Shown in pieces: positions 49,065-58,104 of a stretch of DNA of 64,000 nucleotides. Both the position numbers and the translations under genes were made by a program. The notes under the pieces were generated by a model. That model saw only the letters and a program-made list of their open reading frames with translations, made no database searches and was not told the origin of the DNA. Positions within the stretch are counted from its first letter, which is position 1. The number at the start of each line of letters is the position of its first letter. The stretch is from Minicystis rosea (GTDB lineage: Bacteria; Myxococcota_A; Polyangia; Polyangiales; Polyangiaceae), in the NCBI GenBank assembly GCA_001931535.1, contig CP016211.1, positions 1,516,501 to 1,580,500 of the forward strand, given 5' to 3'.

Positions 49065-51764
49065 GTGTCTCGATTCCCCGTGATCGATTTCCCACGCCGT
49101 GTGCCCGTGCGCCGAGCGTTCATCCCACTCTCCGGTGCCGTGCTCGCGGCGGCGGCGTTGATCGGTTGCGGCGAGCCGCGGGCCGACGAGCCGGAGACCG
49201 GTGTCGCGAGCCTCGCGGCGAGCACCGCGTCGTTCTCCATGGCGGTCGATGACGCGCTCGATCCCCGGGCCGCGATCGCGTCGAGCGATGGAGCGCGTCC
49301 GATCGCGGCGTACGCCGATGATGCGGGCGTGGTGACCGAGCTCGTCACCGGCGAGGTCATCGTGCGCGCCGCGACGGACACCGAGCGTGCCGCGCTCGAT
49401 GCCTTCGTTCATCGTTGGGGCGGGAGCATCGTGGCCGACGACGCCGCGCCGCCGCCCCCCGCGCGGCTTCGTCGCGACGTGCGAGCATCCGAGCTCGCGC
49501 CGACACGTTTCCTCGTGCGCCTCGATCCGTCGGCGGCGCCGATTGACACGTATGCGGCGGAGGCCGCGCACCGCGGGCTCCGCGGTGCCTATCGTGCATC
49601 GTCGGCGGCAGCGGTGAGGCTGCTCGCGCTGATCTCGCACGAGCGTGAAGCCAACGGGCTCGTCTTGTCTCCCAACTTCGTGGCTCGGCCCGGGAGCATG
49701 TTGCATGGCACCCACGAGTCGGTTCAAGGAGGCGCCGTCGTCAATCTGTTCGACCACGCCACGTTCCGCGGGAAGACGATGGGCCCGCTCGGCAACGGCT
49801 CGACGATCAGCCGAGCATGGCAGTTCGTCGCCGGTCACGGCGCGCCTGCGAACAAGCTGGGGATCGCCGTGCTCGACGCGGGCTTCTGGCTCGACCCGCA
49901 GGGACATCCATTCGACGATCCGGCCGGCACCCGATCGGATCTCCCGGCCTCGCCGACGCAATGGGACTTCGTCGACAACGACGCCTTCGCCGGCGGCCCC
50001 AACACGCTCGACTGCAACGGCAAGAACCAGTGCAGCTGGCACGGCAATGCGGTGGCCGGCGTGGCCGCGGGCGCGATCGACGATCTGCGCGGCTTCGGCG
50101 GATCCGGCGGCACGGTCGCCGAGCCCTGGCTCTTCCGCATCGACTACACGCAATTGAAGGAGACGGCGGCCATCAAGACCGCTCGTCTCTGGGGCGCGGA
50201 TGTCGTGAACATGAGCTTTGGTCTCGACTGCAACGCGGACTGCATGGATTACGACAAAGACATCGGCCTGCTCGACGAGGTCGCCAAGGCGAAGGCCGCG
50301 GGCCTCGTGCTCGTGGCCATCGCGGGCAACTACGCGAAGGACGTGACCGCGGCGAACCTCACGCCCTGCGTGCTCGACGGCGTGATCTGCGTGGGCGCGC
50401 TCGCCGACGACAGCAGCAGCGCACGGAGCAGCTCCGACTTCGGGGCCGGCGTCGACGTGTGGGCGCCCGGCGAGGCGTGGGTGGCGGCGAATGACGACAC
50501 GTTCCCGAATGGGAGCCTCGTCTCCGGCACCAGCATCGCAGCGCCGATCGTCGCGGGCGTCGCAGCGATGATGCGCGCCATGAATCCATCGCTCGACAGC
50601 GACGCCACGCGCGCGATGCTCCACGCGAACGAGCGCCCAGTGAGCTCACCCGATCCCAAAGTGACCTCGATCATCGATGCCTTGGCCGCGGTGGAGGCGG
50701 CGGCGGGCCACCAGATTCCGGCCGATGCGCTCGAGCCCAACAATGCACCAGGGACCGCCTCGACGCTCGTGGCGGGGGCCGGTAACCCGGAGCGCACCAT
50801 CGATCATCCGGGCGACATCGACTTCTATCGCTTCTCGCTCGCCGACTATTCCTCTTTCAAGCTCACCGTCGACAACATGGTCGACCTCGGCCCGCTCTAC
50901 GTCACCATCGTCCCGGAGACCGCGCCGGGCGTGCCGAGCAACGTGACGCTCAGCAAGACGCCGACGGGCCAGATCTACGTCGCGGCGCTCGCCGCGCCGG
51001 GCACGTACCTCGTGAAGATCACCTCGCCCCGCCCGCAGCCTTATGCGCTGTTCCTGTCGGTGGACGCCAAAGGGCTCTCGCCGGATGCATTCGAGATCAA
51101 CGACACGTTCGGGACCGCGTCCAAGCAGCCCGAAGGCGGCTTCGAGGTGAACCTGCACAAGGTGGGTGACGTCGACCACTACGCGTTCAACGTGTCACCC
51201 CCGCCGCTCCAACCCTTCTGGGCTTATGGCTTCTCGATCGACTCGGCCGATTACCCGCTCACCGTCGACGTCTACGTGAGCGGGCAACTCCTGATCTCCT
51301 ATGGGCCGACGAAGAAGGTGGACATCAACCTGCCTTCGGGCTCGGTCGTGGTGCGCGTCGGCGGCGAGCAGCGCGGGCGCTACACCTTCCACGCGGGCGC
51401 GTACGAGACGGGATCGTTCGAGGTCTACAAAAAGGAGCCCATTCCCTGGTACGTCGATCCCGGCGGTCCGTACGAGGGTGTCCTGATCGGGATCGACGAG
51501 ACGGTCGCGTTGCCGGCGCGCAGTGGAGGCGTGCTCGTGATCGAGGGCCAGGTGCACGTCGAGCTCCTCGATCTCGATGGCAAGTTGCTCGCGAGAGACG
51601 TGCTCACGCGTCAGGGCAAAGCGATCTCGCTCGCCGCGCTCGAAGGCCGCGCGGGCGCGCTGCACATCCTGCGGGACGAAGGTGCGACGACCCCGAGTGA
51701 AGGCGGCCCGGCGTTCCCCGGCTCGGTGTCTTGGTCGGTGACGCCGCTCGAAGCGGCGCGCTGA
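49065..51764 (+). CDS. Secreted subtilisin-family (S8) serine protease lipoprotein
   Basis: 899 aa, GTG at 49065 with GAGGAG 6 nt upstream. Signal with lipobox (VLAAAALIGC). The catalytic triad is visible as Asp271 in AVLDAGFW, His326 in CSWHGNAVAGVAAG and Ser490 in SGTSIAAPIVAGVAAM. The long N-terminal part is probably a propeptide. The C-terminal 350 residues look like beta-sandwich PPC-type domains (DIDFYRFSLADYSSFKLTVD; GDVDHYAFNV). It is probably an extracellular or cell-surface protease, in keeping with a predatory or scavenging lifestyle. A strong hairpin follows. Confidence 0.92.
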   Translation: MSRFPVIDFPRRVPVRRAFIPLSGAVLAAAALIGCGEPRADEPETGVASLAASTASFSMAVDDALDPRAAIASSDGARPIAAYADDAGVVTELVTGEVIVRAATDTERAALDAFVHRWGGSIVADDAAPPPPARLRRDVRASELAPTRFLVRLDPSAAPIDTYAAEAAHRGLRGAYRASSAAAVRLLALISHEREANGLVLSPNFVARPGSMLHGTHESVQGGAVVNLFDHATFRGKTMGPLGNGSTISRAWQFVAGHGAPANKLGIAVLDAGFWLDPQGHPFDDPAGTRSDLPASPTQWDFVDNDAFAGGPNTLDCNGKNQCSWHGNAVAGVAAGAIDDLRGFGGSGGTVAEPWLFRIDYTQLKETAAIKTARLWGADVVNMSFGLDCNADCMDYDKDIGLLDEVAKAKAAGLVLVAIAGNYAKDVTAANLTPCVLDGVICVGALADDSSSARSSSDFGAGVDVWAPGEAWVAANDDTFPNGSLVSGTSIAAPIVAGVAAMMRAMNPSLDSDATRAMLHANERPVSSPDPKVTSIIDALAAVEAAAGHQIPADALEPNNAPGTASTLVAGAGNPERTIDHPGDIDFYRFSLADYSSFKLTVDNMVDLGPLYVTIVPETAPGVPSNVTLSKTPTGQIYVAALAAPGTYLVKITSPRPQPYALFLSVDAKGLSPDAFEINDTFGTASKQPEGGFEVNLHKVGDVDHYAFNVSPPPLQPFWAYGFSIDSADYPLTVDVYVSGQLLISYGPTKKVDINLPSGSVVVRVGGEQRGRYTFHAGAYETGSFEVYKKEPIPWYVDPGGPYEGVLIGIDETVALPARSGGVLVIEGQVHVELLDLDGKLLARDVLTRQGKAISLAALEGRAGALHILRDEGATTPSEGGPAFPGSVSWSVTPLEAAR

Positions 51765-51782
51765 TCCGCGCGGCACGCGGCG

Positions 51783-51812
51783 TACGGACATCACGGAAAC
51801 GTGGTGTCCGTA
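51783..51812 (+). terminator. 13-bp hairpin with GAAA loop after the subtilase gene
   Basis: TACGGACATCACG and CGTGGTGTCCGTA pair over 13 positions with one G-U pair and a GAAA tetraloop, 18 nt past the stop. No U-tract. Confidence 0.7.
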
Positions 51813-51931
51813 GGCCCGTTCCTGCGTGGTGTGGTGTCTGCGGCGGTCCACGAGCATGGCAATCGAATGCACCTGGGCCATGATCGGGCTCGACCCGACG
51901 AACGCGGGAGTCCGTGGCAAGCGAGAGCGAT

Positions 51932-52237
51932 TCAGGCGTGCTGGGGAACGGACTTGCTCCTGAGCCCGCGGTGGACGAGGTAGAGGAGGGCGCTGATCGA
52001 TCCGAGCAGCGGCAGGGTCACGAGGTAGGGAGTCACCGGGATGCCGAGCTTTCGTGCGTCGCGCCGCATCCATCCGCCGACGATGAAGAGCGCGATCGTG
52101 AGGTCGAGGAGCATTTGCAGCGCCCAGGGCTCGCGGAATGCGAGCGTGAGGAAGCCGAAGTAGCCGTGGCGCGCGACCACGAGGACGCTGAAGACCGTGA
52201 AAGGGATGAGGGCGAGGAGGGGGACGATCTTCTTCAT
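51932..52237 (-). CDS. Small membrane protein, three or four helices
   Basis: 101 aa from the ATG at 52237 (a start at 52249 adds four residues). Hydrophobic segments: VPLLALIPFTVFSVLVVA, LQMLLDLTIALFIVGGWM and VTLPLLGSISALLYLVHRG. The pattern WMRRDARKLGIPVTPYL followed by LGSISALLYL resembles small membrane proteins of the DUF2834/terpene-cyclase-like kind, but I hold that loosely. It diverges from an XRE regulator gene that may control it. Confidence 0.7.
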   Translation of the reverse strand: MKKIVPLLALIPFTVFSVLVVARHGYFGFLTLAFREPWALQMLLDLTIALFIVGGWMRRDARKLGIPVTPYLVTLPLLGSISALLYLVHRGLRSKSVPQHA

Positions 52238-52324
52238 GCGCTCTACCATCGCGGTAGGAGGTCACATCGTCCATGACCTCCGAGGTCATGTCCGGTCGGC
52301 GCGACCCCGTGTAGGCTTCGAGGC

Positions 52325-53182
52325 GTGCCCGCGATTGCCGGTCCTTCGTTGCCGCCGTTCGGCGCCTTGCTGCGGCATCACCGCGCTTCTCGGGGGATGA
52401 GCCAGGAGCGCCTCGCCGGTGAGGCGGAGATCTCCACGCGTCACCTGAGCTGTTTGGAGACGGGGCGCGCCGCGCCGAGCAAGACGATGGTGCTCGTGCT
52501 CGGATCGGCGCTCGATCTCGCGCTTCGCGATCGCAACGCGCTCCTCGAGGCGGCCGGTTACGTGGCGGCGTATCGCGACGAGCCGCTCGACGCGCCCGAG
52601 GCAGAGTCCCTACGCCGCGCGGTCGATTTGGTGCTCGGCGCCGTCGAGCCGAACGGCGCCGTCGCCTGCGATCGCGCGTGGAACGTCGTGAAGGCCAATC
52701 GCGCCGCCGCGCGCTTCTTCGCGCTGTTCGTCGATTTCGAGAGGTTGCCGCCGGAGGTGATGGAGAACCTCGTCGTCGCGACGCTCCACCCCGCGGGGCT
52801 CCGGCCGGCGGTGGTGAACTTCGAGGAGGTCGCCGCGCTGATGCTCGAGCGCCTGCGCCGCGAGGCCGCGCGTTCTCCGGACGAACCGCGGATTGCCCGC
52901 GTTCGTGAGGCGGTCTCCGCGATTCCCGATCTGCCGTCGCGGCCCGCGCCGCCCATCGAAAGAGGCCCTTTCGTCACACTGCACCTGCGGCGTGGATCGG
53001 CGGAGGCGCGCATCTTCACGACCATCGCGTCGATCGGCACGCCCATCGACGCGACGGCGGAGGAGATCCACATCGAGACGTACTTCCCCGCGGACGAACC
53101 GACGGCTCGTCTCGTGCGCTCGCTCGGCGCGAACGCTGTCGATCACGAGGAGGACGCCGGACGCCGTCGTGAGCGCTTGTGA
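52325..53182 (+). CDS. XRE-family regulator with MmyB-like ligand-binding domain
   Basis: 285 aa, GTG at 52325. N-terminal helix-turn-helix (LLRHHRASRGMSQERLAGEA, ISTRHLSCLETGRAAPSK). The middle and C-terminal parts fit the MmyB-like domain (AVACDRAWNVVKANRAAARF; ENLVVATLHPAGLRPAVVNF), which in related proteins binds fatty acids or other small ligands. It is divergent from the small membrane protein gene and convergent with the FG-GAP lipoprotein gene, 55 nt apart. Confidence 0.9.
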   Translation: MPAIAGPSLPPFGALLRHHRASRGMSQERLAGEAEISTRHLSCLETGRAAPSKTMVLVLGSALDLALRDRNALLEAAGYVAAYRDEPLDAPEAESLRRAVDLVLGAVEPNGAVACDRAWNVVKANRAAARFFALFVDFERLPPEVMENLVVATLHPAGLRPAVVNFEEVAALMLERLRREAARSPDEPRIARVREAVSAIPDLPSRPAPPIERGPFVTLHLRRGSAEARIFTTIASIGTPIDATAEEIHIETYFPADEPTARLVRSLGANAVDHEEDAGRRRERL

Positions 53183-53237
53183 CAACGCTCGTCGATGCAA
53201 TCACTCTGATGGCGTCCACCGCGCACACGACGACGCG

Positions 53238-55292
53238 CTACAGGCCCGACGACCCGCCGAGCACGTAGCCGAAGCGCGTGTCGAACGAGTCGCCGACGGG
53301 CGGGGACAGGACTTGGTTGGTCGCGGTCACGCCGGTCGCCGTGCCGTAATAGACCATGATCGTCCCGGTCGAGCTGGGGTTGCGGGCGACGACCGCATCA
53401 TCGAAGCCATCTCCATTGAGATCGCCGGCCCCCAGGACGGTGTTCACGTAGGTCCACGGCACTTGTTCGGCGAAGCTCGCCGAGATGCCCCCTGCCGCGC
53501 CGAGGTGCTCGGTGACGTAGTCGGTGCCGGCCCAGAGGACGTCGGAGTAGCCGTCTCCGTTCAAGTCTCCTCCGCCGGACGTCTTCACGAGCGCGGATGA
53601 AGAGCTTCCACCGCCGCTCCAGACCACGGCCGGCGCCGCCGTGACGCCGTCGGGACCACCGTAATAGACGTAGCCGGGCATGCCCGTCGCGTCGTTCGTG
53701 CTTCCTCCGTTGGTGGTCGTCACGACGTCGGCGTAGCCATCACCGTTGACGTCGCCGGCACAATCGACGCCTCGGGTCATGGAGCTGCCCCACCACGCCG
53801 CGGGCCCCTTGCTGCCCGGGAGCAAGGCGATCGGCGTCGTGACCAGCCCGGCGGCGCTGCCCATGAACAGAACGATGGAGCTGCCGTTGGCGACGGCGAT
53901 GTCCGCGTAGCCGTCGCCGTTGACGTCGCCGATGCCGGAGATGTTGCCTCCGAAGGAATTGGTTCCGGTGAGCTTCGTCGCGGTGGGATCGACGCCGGTG
54001 GCAGACCCATAATAGACGTACGCCGCGTTGCCGCGGCCGGCCCCCACCAGCACATCGGCGTAGCCGTCACCATTGATGTCCCCGCCGGGGGAGACCCACG
54101 AGCCGAAGTAATCGCAGTCGGCCATGCAGGCAGGGTTGAGGCTGCTGCACGATTGGCTGGGGCACGTGGCGCCGCAGGTCCCCACGCCGGCTTGCGGCCC
54201 CTTCAGCGTGACCGCCGGTGTCGCGGCGAGGCCGTTCGGTCCGCCGAAGTAGATCCAGACCTCATCGGGCGAGTAGCCGGCGCTTCCGCCACTGCAGCCG
54301 GGGAGCCCGCCGTTGGTGCCGACGATGGCGTCGGCGTAGCCATCGCCGTTCACGTCGCCGGCGCTCGTCGCGACCCAACCGAAGTACGACGCATCCGCCG
54401 GTGCCGCCACGGTCGCGGTGGGCTTTTCGGGAATGCCGTCCGGACCACCGTGATAGACATAGAGTCTGCCTTGTCCCTTCGGAAACGACGGTGGGATTCC
54501 CTCGCTCCGCACGGAAGCGATGATGTCGGCAAAGCCATCACCGTTGACATCGAAGCTCGTTCCCCACGACGTGTCCACCGGCGCGCTCTTGTGCCCGACG
54601 ACGAATTGCCAAACGGGGCTCGTCGTGGTGCCGTGTTTGCCGCCCGATCGGCCCGAGAGCTTCCAGTACACGACGCCGGGCGGCAGATCGGTGGCGAGCT
54701 TCACGCTCGTGCCCGGAGCGTCGAGGGTCGTGATGATCGAAGCGCAGGCGCGGTCGTGACAGAGCGTGACGCGGGCGCCGTCGGTGCCGTCCGCGAGCTG
54801 CCAGCGCAGGGTGGGGCGCCACGAGCTCACGCGACCCGTCGACGTCGGGCCGATCGGCCTCGGCGCGGGCAGCGCAGGATCGCACTCGTCCGGCGCACAA
54901 CCATCGATCGGGCCACCGTCGACGGCGACGCATTGGCCGTTCTCCTCGGAGGGCAGCGTCTCGCCGGTGCACGGGCCGAAGGCGTAGCGAAACTCCTGCT
55001 GCTCCGTGCACGTCTGCACGCCGTCCTTGCACGCGCCGACGCCGCGGGTGGAGGCCGGCCCGGTGTAACAGGCCTTCGCTTCGCCGGGGTTGCAGGGGCA
55101 GTCCGTGAAGTCGGGGCCGTTCGTGCAATCGACGCCGCCGTCGACGTGGATCGTGTCGTCGGGCATGTTCCCGAGCGCCAGATCGGTGCCGGCGCACCCG
55201 GCATAAACCATCACCGGGAGCGAGCAGAGCGAGAGGGCGAGGGCCGCTCGCGTCACGGCGCGACGCGGAGATCGATTGAGAGGAGTCGTCAT
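53238..55292 (-). CDS. FG-GAP/VCBS-repeat lipoprotein
   Basis: 684 aa from the ATG at 55292 (AGGG 5 nt upstream). A GTG at 55328 would overlap the previous stop as GTGA but gives a long polar leader. Signal with lipobox (LCSLPVMVYAGC). A Cys-containing segment (DCPCNPGEAKACYTGPAS) and a fibronectin-like part come first, followed by at least six FG-GAP repeats with the Ca-binding DVNGDGYAD core (SAGDVNGDGYADAIVGTNGG and similar). They form an integrin-like propeller, likely on the cell surface. It is the last gene of the sigma/TPR unit. Confidence 0.88.
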   Translation of the reverse strand: MTTPLNRSPRRAVTRAALALSLCSLPVMVYAGCAGTDLALGNMPDDTIHVDGGVDCTNGPDFTDCPCNPGEAKACYTGPASTRGVGACKDGVQTCTEQQEFRYAFGPCTGETLPSEENGQCVAVDGGPIDGCAPDECDPALPAPRPIGPTSTGRVSSWRPTLRWQLADGTDGARVTLCHDRACASIITTLDAPGTSVKLATDLPPGVVYWKLSGRSGGKHGTTTSPVWQFVVGHKSAPVDTSWGTSFDVNGDGFADIIASVRSEGIPPSFPKGQGRLYVYHGGPDGIPEKPTATVAAPADASYFGWVATSAGDVNGDGYADAIVGTNGGLPGCSGGSAGYSPDEVWIYFGGPNGLAATPAVTLKGPQAGVGTCGATCPSQSCSSLNPACMADCDYFGSWVSPGGDINGDGYADVLVGAGRGNAAYVYYGSATGVDPTATKLTGTNSFGGNISGIGDVNGDGYADIAVANGSSIVLFMGSAAGLVTTPIALLPGSKGPAAWWGSSMTRGVDCAGDVNGDGYADVVTTTNGGSTNDATGMPGYVYYGGPDGVTAAPAVVWSGGGSSSSALVKTSGGGDLNGDGYSDVLWAGTDYVTEHLGAAGGISASFAEQVPWTYVNTVLGAGDLNGDGFDDAVVARNPSSTGTIMVYYGTATGVTATNQVLSPPVGDSFDTRFGYVLGGSSGL

Positions 55293-55324
55293 GCCGGCCC
55301 TATGGAAGCGACCGGATTCATCGA

Positions 55325-56080
55325 TCACGGATTCGTATCGGCTTCGGGAACGAGCGAGCGAAGCTTGACGGCATAAGGGCTCTTCGGGTGCGCGCGCAGC
55401 ATGCGCCGGGCGAGGTCGGCCGCGGCCGCGCGCTGACCACCGCGCACCAGCGCCTCGACCCGCAGGACGCTCGCGGCCTCGCGCAACACCCCACGTGGGA
55501 ACGCGCGCGCATAGCTGTCGAGCGCGGCGAGCGCGCCGCTCGCGTCACCGCCGGCGAGGGCGTGGCGCGCCTTGTCGAGGGCAGCCACCTCGTCAGCGAG
55601 CGACGGACCGGGCGCCGCCGCGCTCGGCGCGGTGCGCGGCGGCGCGCTCACCGCTGGAGGAGCAGTCGTCACTTCAGCAGCTTCAGCAGGTGCGGCGGCG
55701 GTCGGCGCGGCAGACACCAGCGGAAGAGGAGGCGGTGGCGCGTCGGGCGCCGGCACGGAAGGCATCGCGACGGAAGGCGCGGGCGTACGGTGGATGATGG
55801 GGAACGTGAGAATCGCGATCGTCGCCGCGACCACGAACGTCGCCGCGCTGATCGCACCGATCCACTTGGCCGTGAGGCCGATGCGAACGGGCTGCGCAGG
55901 CGGCAGCGCGCTCGGACCGCCGCTGCCTCCTCCTCCGCCTCCTCCGCCGCCGGAGATGGCGCGCCCCATCGCGGCGCGTGCACGCTCGCGCGCTTCGATG
56001 GACGCCTGATCATCGAGAGCCGATCGCAGCAGCTCGCCTTCGATCCCATCCTGATCGACGAAGGGCCGGAAGTCGCTCAT
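55325..56080 (-). CDS. Membrane protein with C-terminal TPR-like region (sigma-linked)
   Basis: 251 aa. The N-terminus is cytoplasmic (DFRPFVDQDGIEGELLRSAL), with a Gly run, then one membrane segment near 75-95 (IGAISAATFVVAATIAILTF). A Pro/Ala-rich spacer leads to a TPR-like helical end (DKARHALAGGDASGALAALD; AAADLARRMLRAHPKSPYAV). This layout is common next to ECF sigma genes in myxobacteria, where it may take the anti-sigma place, though no zinc motif is seen. Its ATG overlaps the sigma stop (ATGA). Confidence 0.8.
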   Translation of the reverse strand: MSDFRPFVDQDGIEGELLRSALDDQASIEARERARAAMGRAISGGGGGGGGGSGGPSALPPAQPVRIGLTAKWIGAISAATFVVAATIAILTFPIIHRTPAPSVAMPSVPAPDAPPPPLPLVSAAPTAAAPAEAAEVTTAPPAVSAPPRTAPSAAAPGPSLADEVAALDKARHALAGGDASGALAALDSYARAFPRGVLREAASVLRVEALVRGGQRAAAADLARRMLRAHPKSPYAVKLRSLVPEADTNP

Positions 56081-56652
56081 CGTTGCTCTCCCTTCGGACC
56101 GGCTGCGCGCGCCATCAGGCGCTTGACCACACCTTGAAAGTCCTCACGTGCACGGCGCAGGCGCGACGCGGCGGTCCCGGTCGGCACGTCGAGGATCGCA
56201 CCGATCTCCGGCACCGTCATCCCCTCGAGCTCGAAGAGCACGAGCACGGTCCGCAGATCCGGCGACATCTGGTCGAGCGCCTCGTCGAGCAGGCTGCGCG
56301 CGCGCTTGCGCCCCAAGGCCTCTTCGGGAGAGTGGGTCGGGTCGGGCTGCTCCCGGTCGACGGTGAACACCTCGCGCCGGCGGGTGTGCAGGCGGCGGAT
56401 GTCCGATGCGATGCGCCGCGCCGTCTCGAAGAGGAACGCTCGCTCGTGGCCCTGCGTGACCTCGTGGATCCGGCGCGCGGCGACGACGAACACCTGCTGC
56501 GCTCCGTCGTCCGCCTCGACGGGCTGGAGCCCCAGGCGGCGCAGCGATCGCCAGACGAAATCGAACTCGGCCTCGAAGAGCGCGCGCAGCCGAGCCTCGT
56601 CCGGAGCGACCGACGGAGGGGCTTGGGGCTCGTTCGGATGGACCGCGCTCAT
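56077..56652 (-). CDS. ECF-type RNA polymerase sigma factor
   Basis: 191 aa from the ATG at 56652; a GTG 6 nt upstream adds two residues. Region 2 is in LRALFEAEFDFVWRSLRRLG and DDGAQQVFVVAARRI, with IASDIRRLHTRRRE. Region 4 is in LDQMSPDLRTVLVLFELEGM and VPEIGAILDVPTGTAASRLR, the helix-turn-helix that reads the -35 element. It is translationally coupled to the membrane/TPR gene, and lies 48 nt after the OMP-like gene, so the three form a signalling cassette. Confidence 0.92.
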   Translation of the reverse strand: MSAVHPNEPQAPPSVAPDEARLRALFEAEFDFVWRSLRRLGLQPVEADDGAQQVFVVAARRIHEVTQGHERAFLFETARRIASDIRRLHTRRREVFTVDREQPDPTHSPEEALGRKRARSLLDEALDQMSPDLRTVLVLFELEGMTVPEIGAILDVPTGTAASRLRRAREDFQGVVKRLMARAAGPKGEQR

Positions 56653-56700
56653 GGCCACGCGCGTGTATGGAAGCGATCCGTCGAGTCGATCACGGAAACG

Positions 56701-57699
56701 TCATGGAAAGCGGAGGCCGACCGCGAGGCTGGGCTCCACGCTCACCGGACCCGGCGCATAGATGGTCGTGGACGGCCGGAGAATGAAGCGATCGCGGATG
56801 AAGGTCGCCGTGACTGCAGCGCCGAGCTCGGCCCAAAAGCGGCGCGCGAAGGTAGCGCGCACTCGCCCGCGCGCGCCCGCCGCGCCCCAGAAGCGCGTGC
56901 CATTTTGAGGTTCCTCGCCTCCCGAATCGATGGCCCAGATGGCCCCTGCGTTGAGCACGCCGCACGGCGCGAATTCGAGCCAGGCGACGCCGGCGGAGAT
57001 GGGGCAGAGCTCGACGCGCGCCGTCGTCCAACCGAAGCGCGCGCGCGCGGGCTCGGTGCCCATCAGGATGGGGAACGTCTGATCGACTCCGATGCGCATC
57101 GAGGCGCGGCCGTATTCGAGATCGACGAATGCACCGGCCCCGAAGATCGCGCTCGGCGCGACGGCGAAGACGGAGAACGCCCGGAGCCCCGTGCCCACCA
57201 CGAGGCGCGAGGATCGCGTTCGGACAGGCGCCGCGATGGAGCGCGGCGGAGCCGGCGCGAGGCTCCGCGGCTCGGGACCCGGCGGTGGCGGCGGAGGCGG
57301 TGATGGAGGTGGTGGCGTGGGGAGCGGCTCGGGCGTCGCCGTCGGGCTGATGGCGACCGCGGTCATCACCGCCAGCCCCGAGACCAGCTCGTCGCACGAT
57401 TTGCCTTCGACGGTGCGCGTGACGCGCTCGCCGTCAGTCCCCGTCACCGTCAAACGACCATGGGCGCGCGCATCGATCTTCACCTCGATCTCGAACGTGC
57501 GCGCGCGCTCGCCGGGCGCCGCGATGGGCGCGTGGATACCGCGCCGCCGGAGCTGGTCCACGAACGACTGCGCCGTCGGACACTCCACGGGCGCCCGGTA
57601 CTCGATGCGGATCGACTCCTCGTCGTCCGCGCGCACGGCCCCGCCCCACGTCAATCCGACGAGGACCAGGGAGCCGGCGAGCACATCTCGAGGGCGCAT
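56701..57699 (-). CDS. Exported beta-barrel-like protein preceding the sigma gene
   Basis: 332 aa from the ATG at 57699. Cleavable signal (VLAGSLVLVGLTWGGAVRAD), then a periplasmic domain (IRIEYRAPVECPTAQSFVDQ) typical of myxobacterial proteins, a Pro-rich linker, and a C-terminal part of alternating beta strands ending in Phe-Pro (LVVGTGLRAFSVFAVAPSAI; VSVEPSLAVGLRFP) suggestive of an outer-membrane barrel. Proteins of this layout commonly accompany sigma/TPR gene pairs. The cargo or signal is unknown. Confidence 0.75.
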   Translation of the reverse strand: MRPRDVLAGSLVLVGLTWGGAVRADDEESIRIEYRAPVECPTAQSFVDQLRRRGIHAPIAAPGERARTFEIEVKIDARAHGRLTVTGTDGERVTRTVEGKSCDELVSGLAVMTAVAISPTATPEPLPTPPPPSPPPPPPPGPEPRSLAPAPPRSIAAPVRTRSSRLVVGTGLRAFSVFAVAPSAIFGAGAFVDLEYGRASMRIGVDQTFPILMGTEPARARFGWTTARVELCPISAGVAWLEFAPCGVLNAGAIWAIDSGGEEPQNGTRFWGAAGARGRVRATFARRFWAELGAAVTATFIRDRFILRPSTTIYAPGPVSVEPSLAVGLRFP

Positions 57700-58104
57700 G
57701 AGGGGCCGAAGATACACGCGATCCGATCCGCCACCGTGCGCTACGCCCGAGCCCTGGGTGACCGGCCGTACGTATCACGACGTGACACGATTTTCATCGC
57801 GTGCGCATCGACTTCTCGCAACGTGCCGCGGTGACGCAGGTCGATGAGAGCGCGCCGCAGCATGGCCAGGGCTCGACCCATGCTCGCCTTCATTGAACCG
57901 CGCGTTGCTGAAGGCAGGGGGCATGCGCGCCATGTGCATGTCGGGCTTCCCGCGCCGATCGACACAGCAGATCTCGAGATGGAATGGATCGTTTCTCGAC
58001 GTGCCGCAGGATCTGTCGTGCTCGACGCGGACGCCTCGAAAGACAGGCACCATCGAGGATGGCGTCTGGTCGCGGACCGCAGGGAATCCTATGAGGGACA
58101 GACC
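57700..58104. other. Divergent intergenic region with a small palindrome
   Basis: About 400 bp between the barrel-like gene (-) and the nitronate monooxygenase gene (+). TCACG-A-CGTGA lies at 57775-57785 about 75 nt from the barrel-like gene start. The open frames look like chance. No RNA gene seen. Confidence 0.45.
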
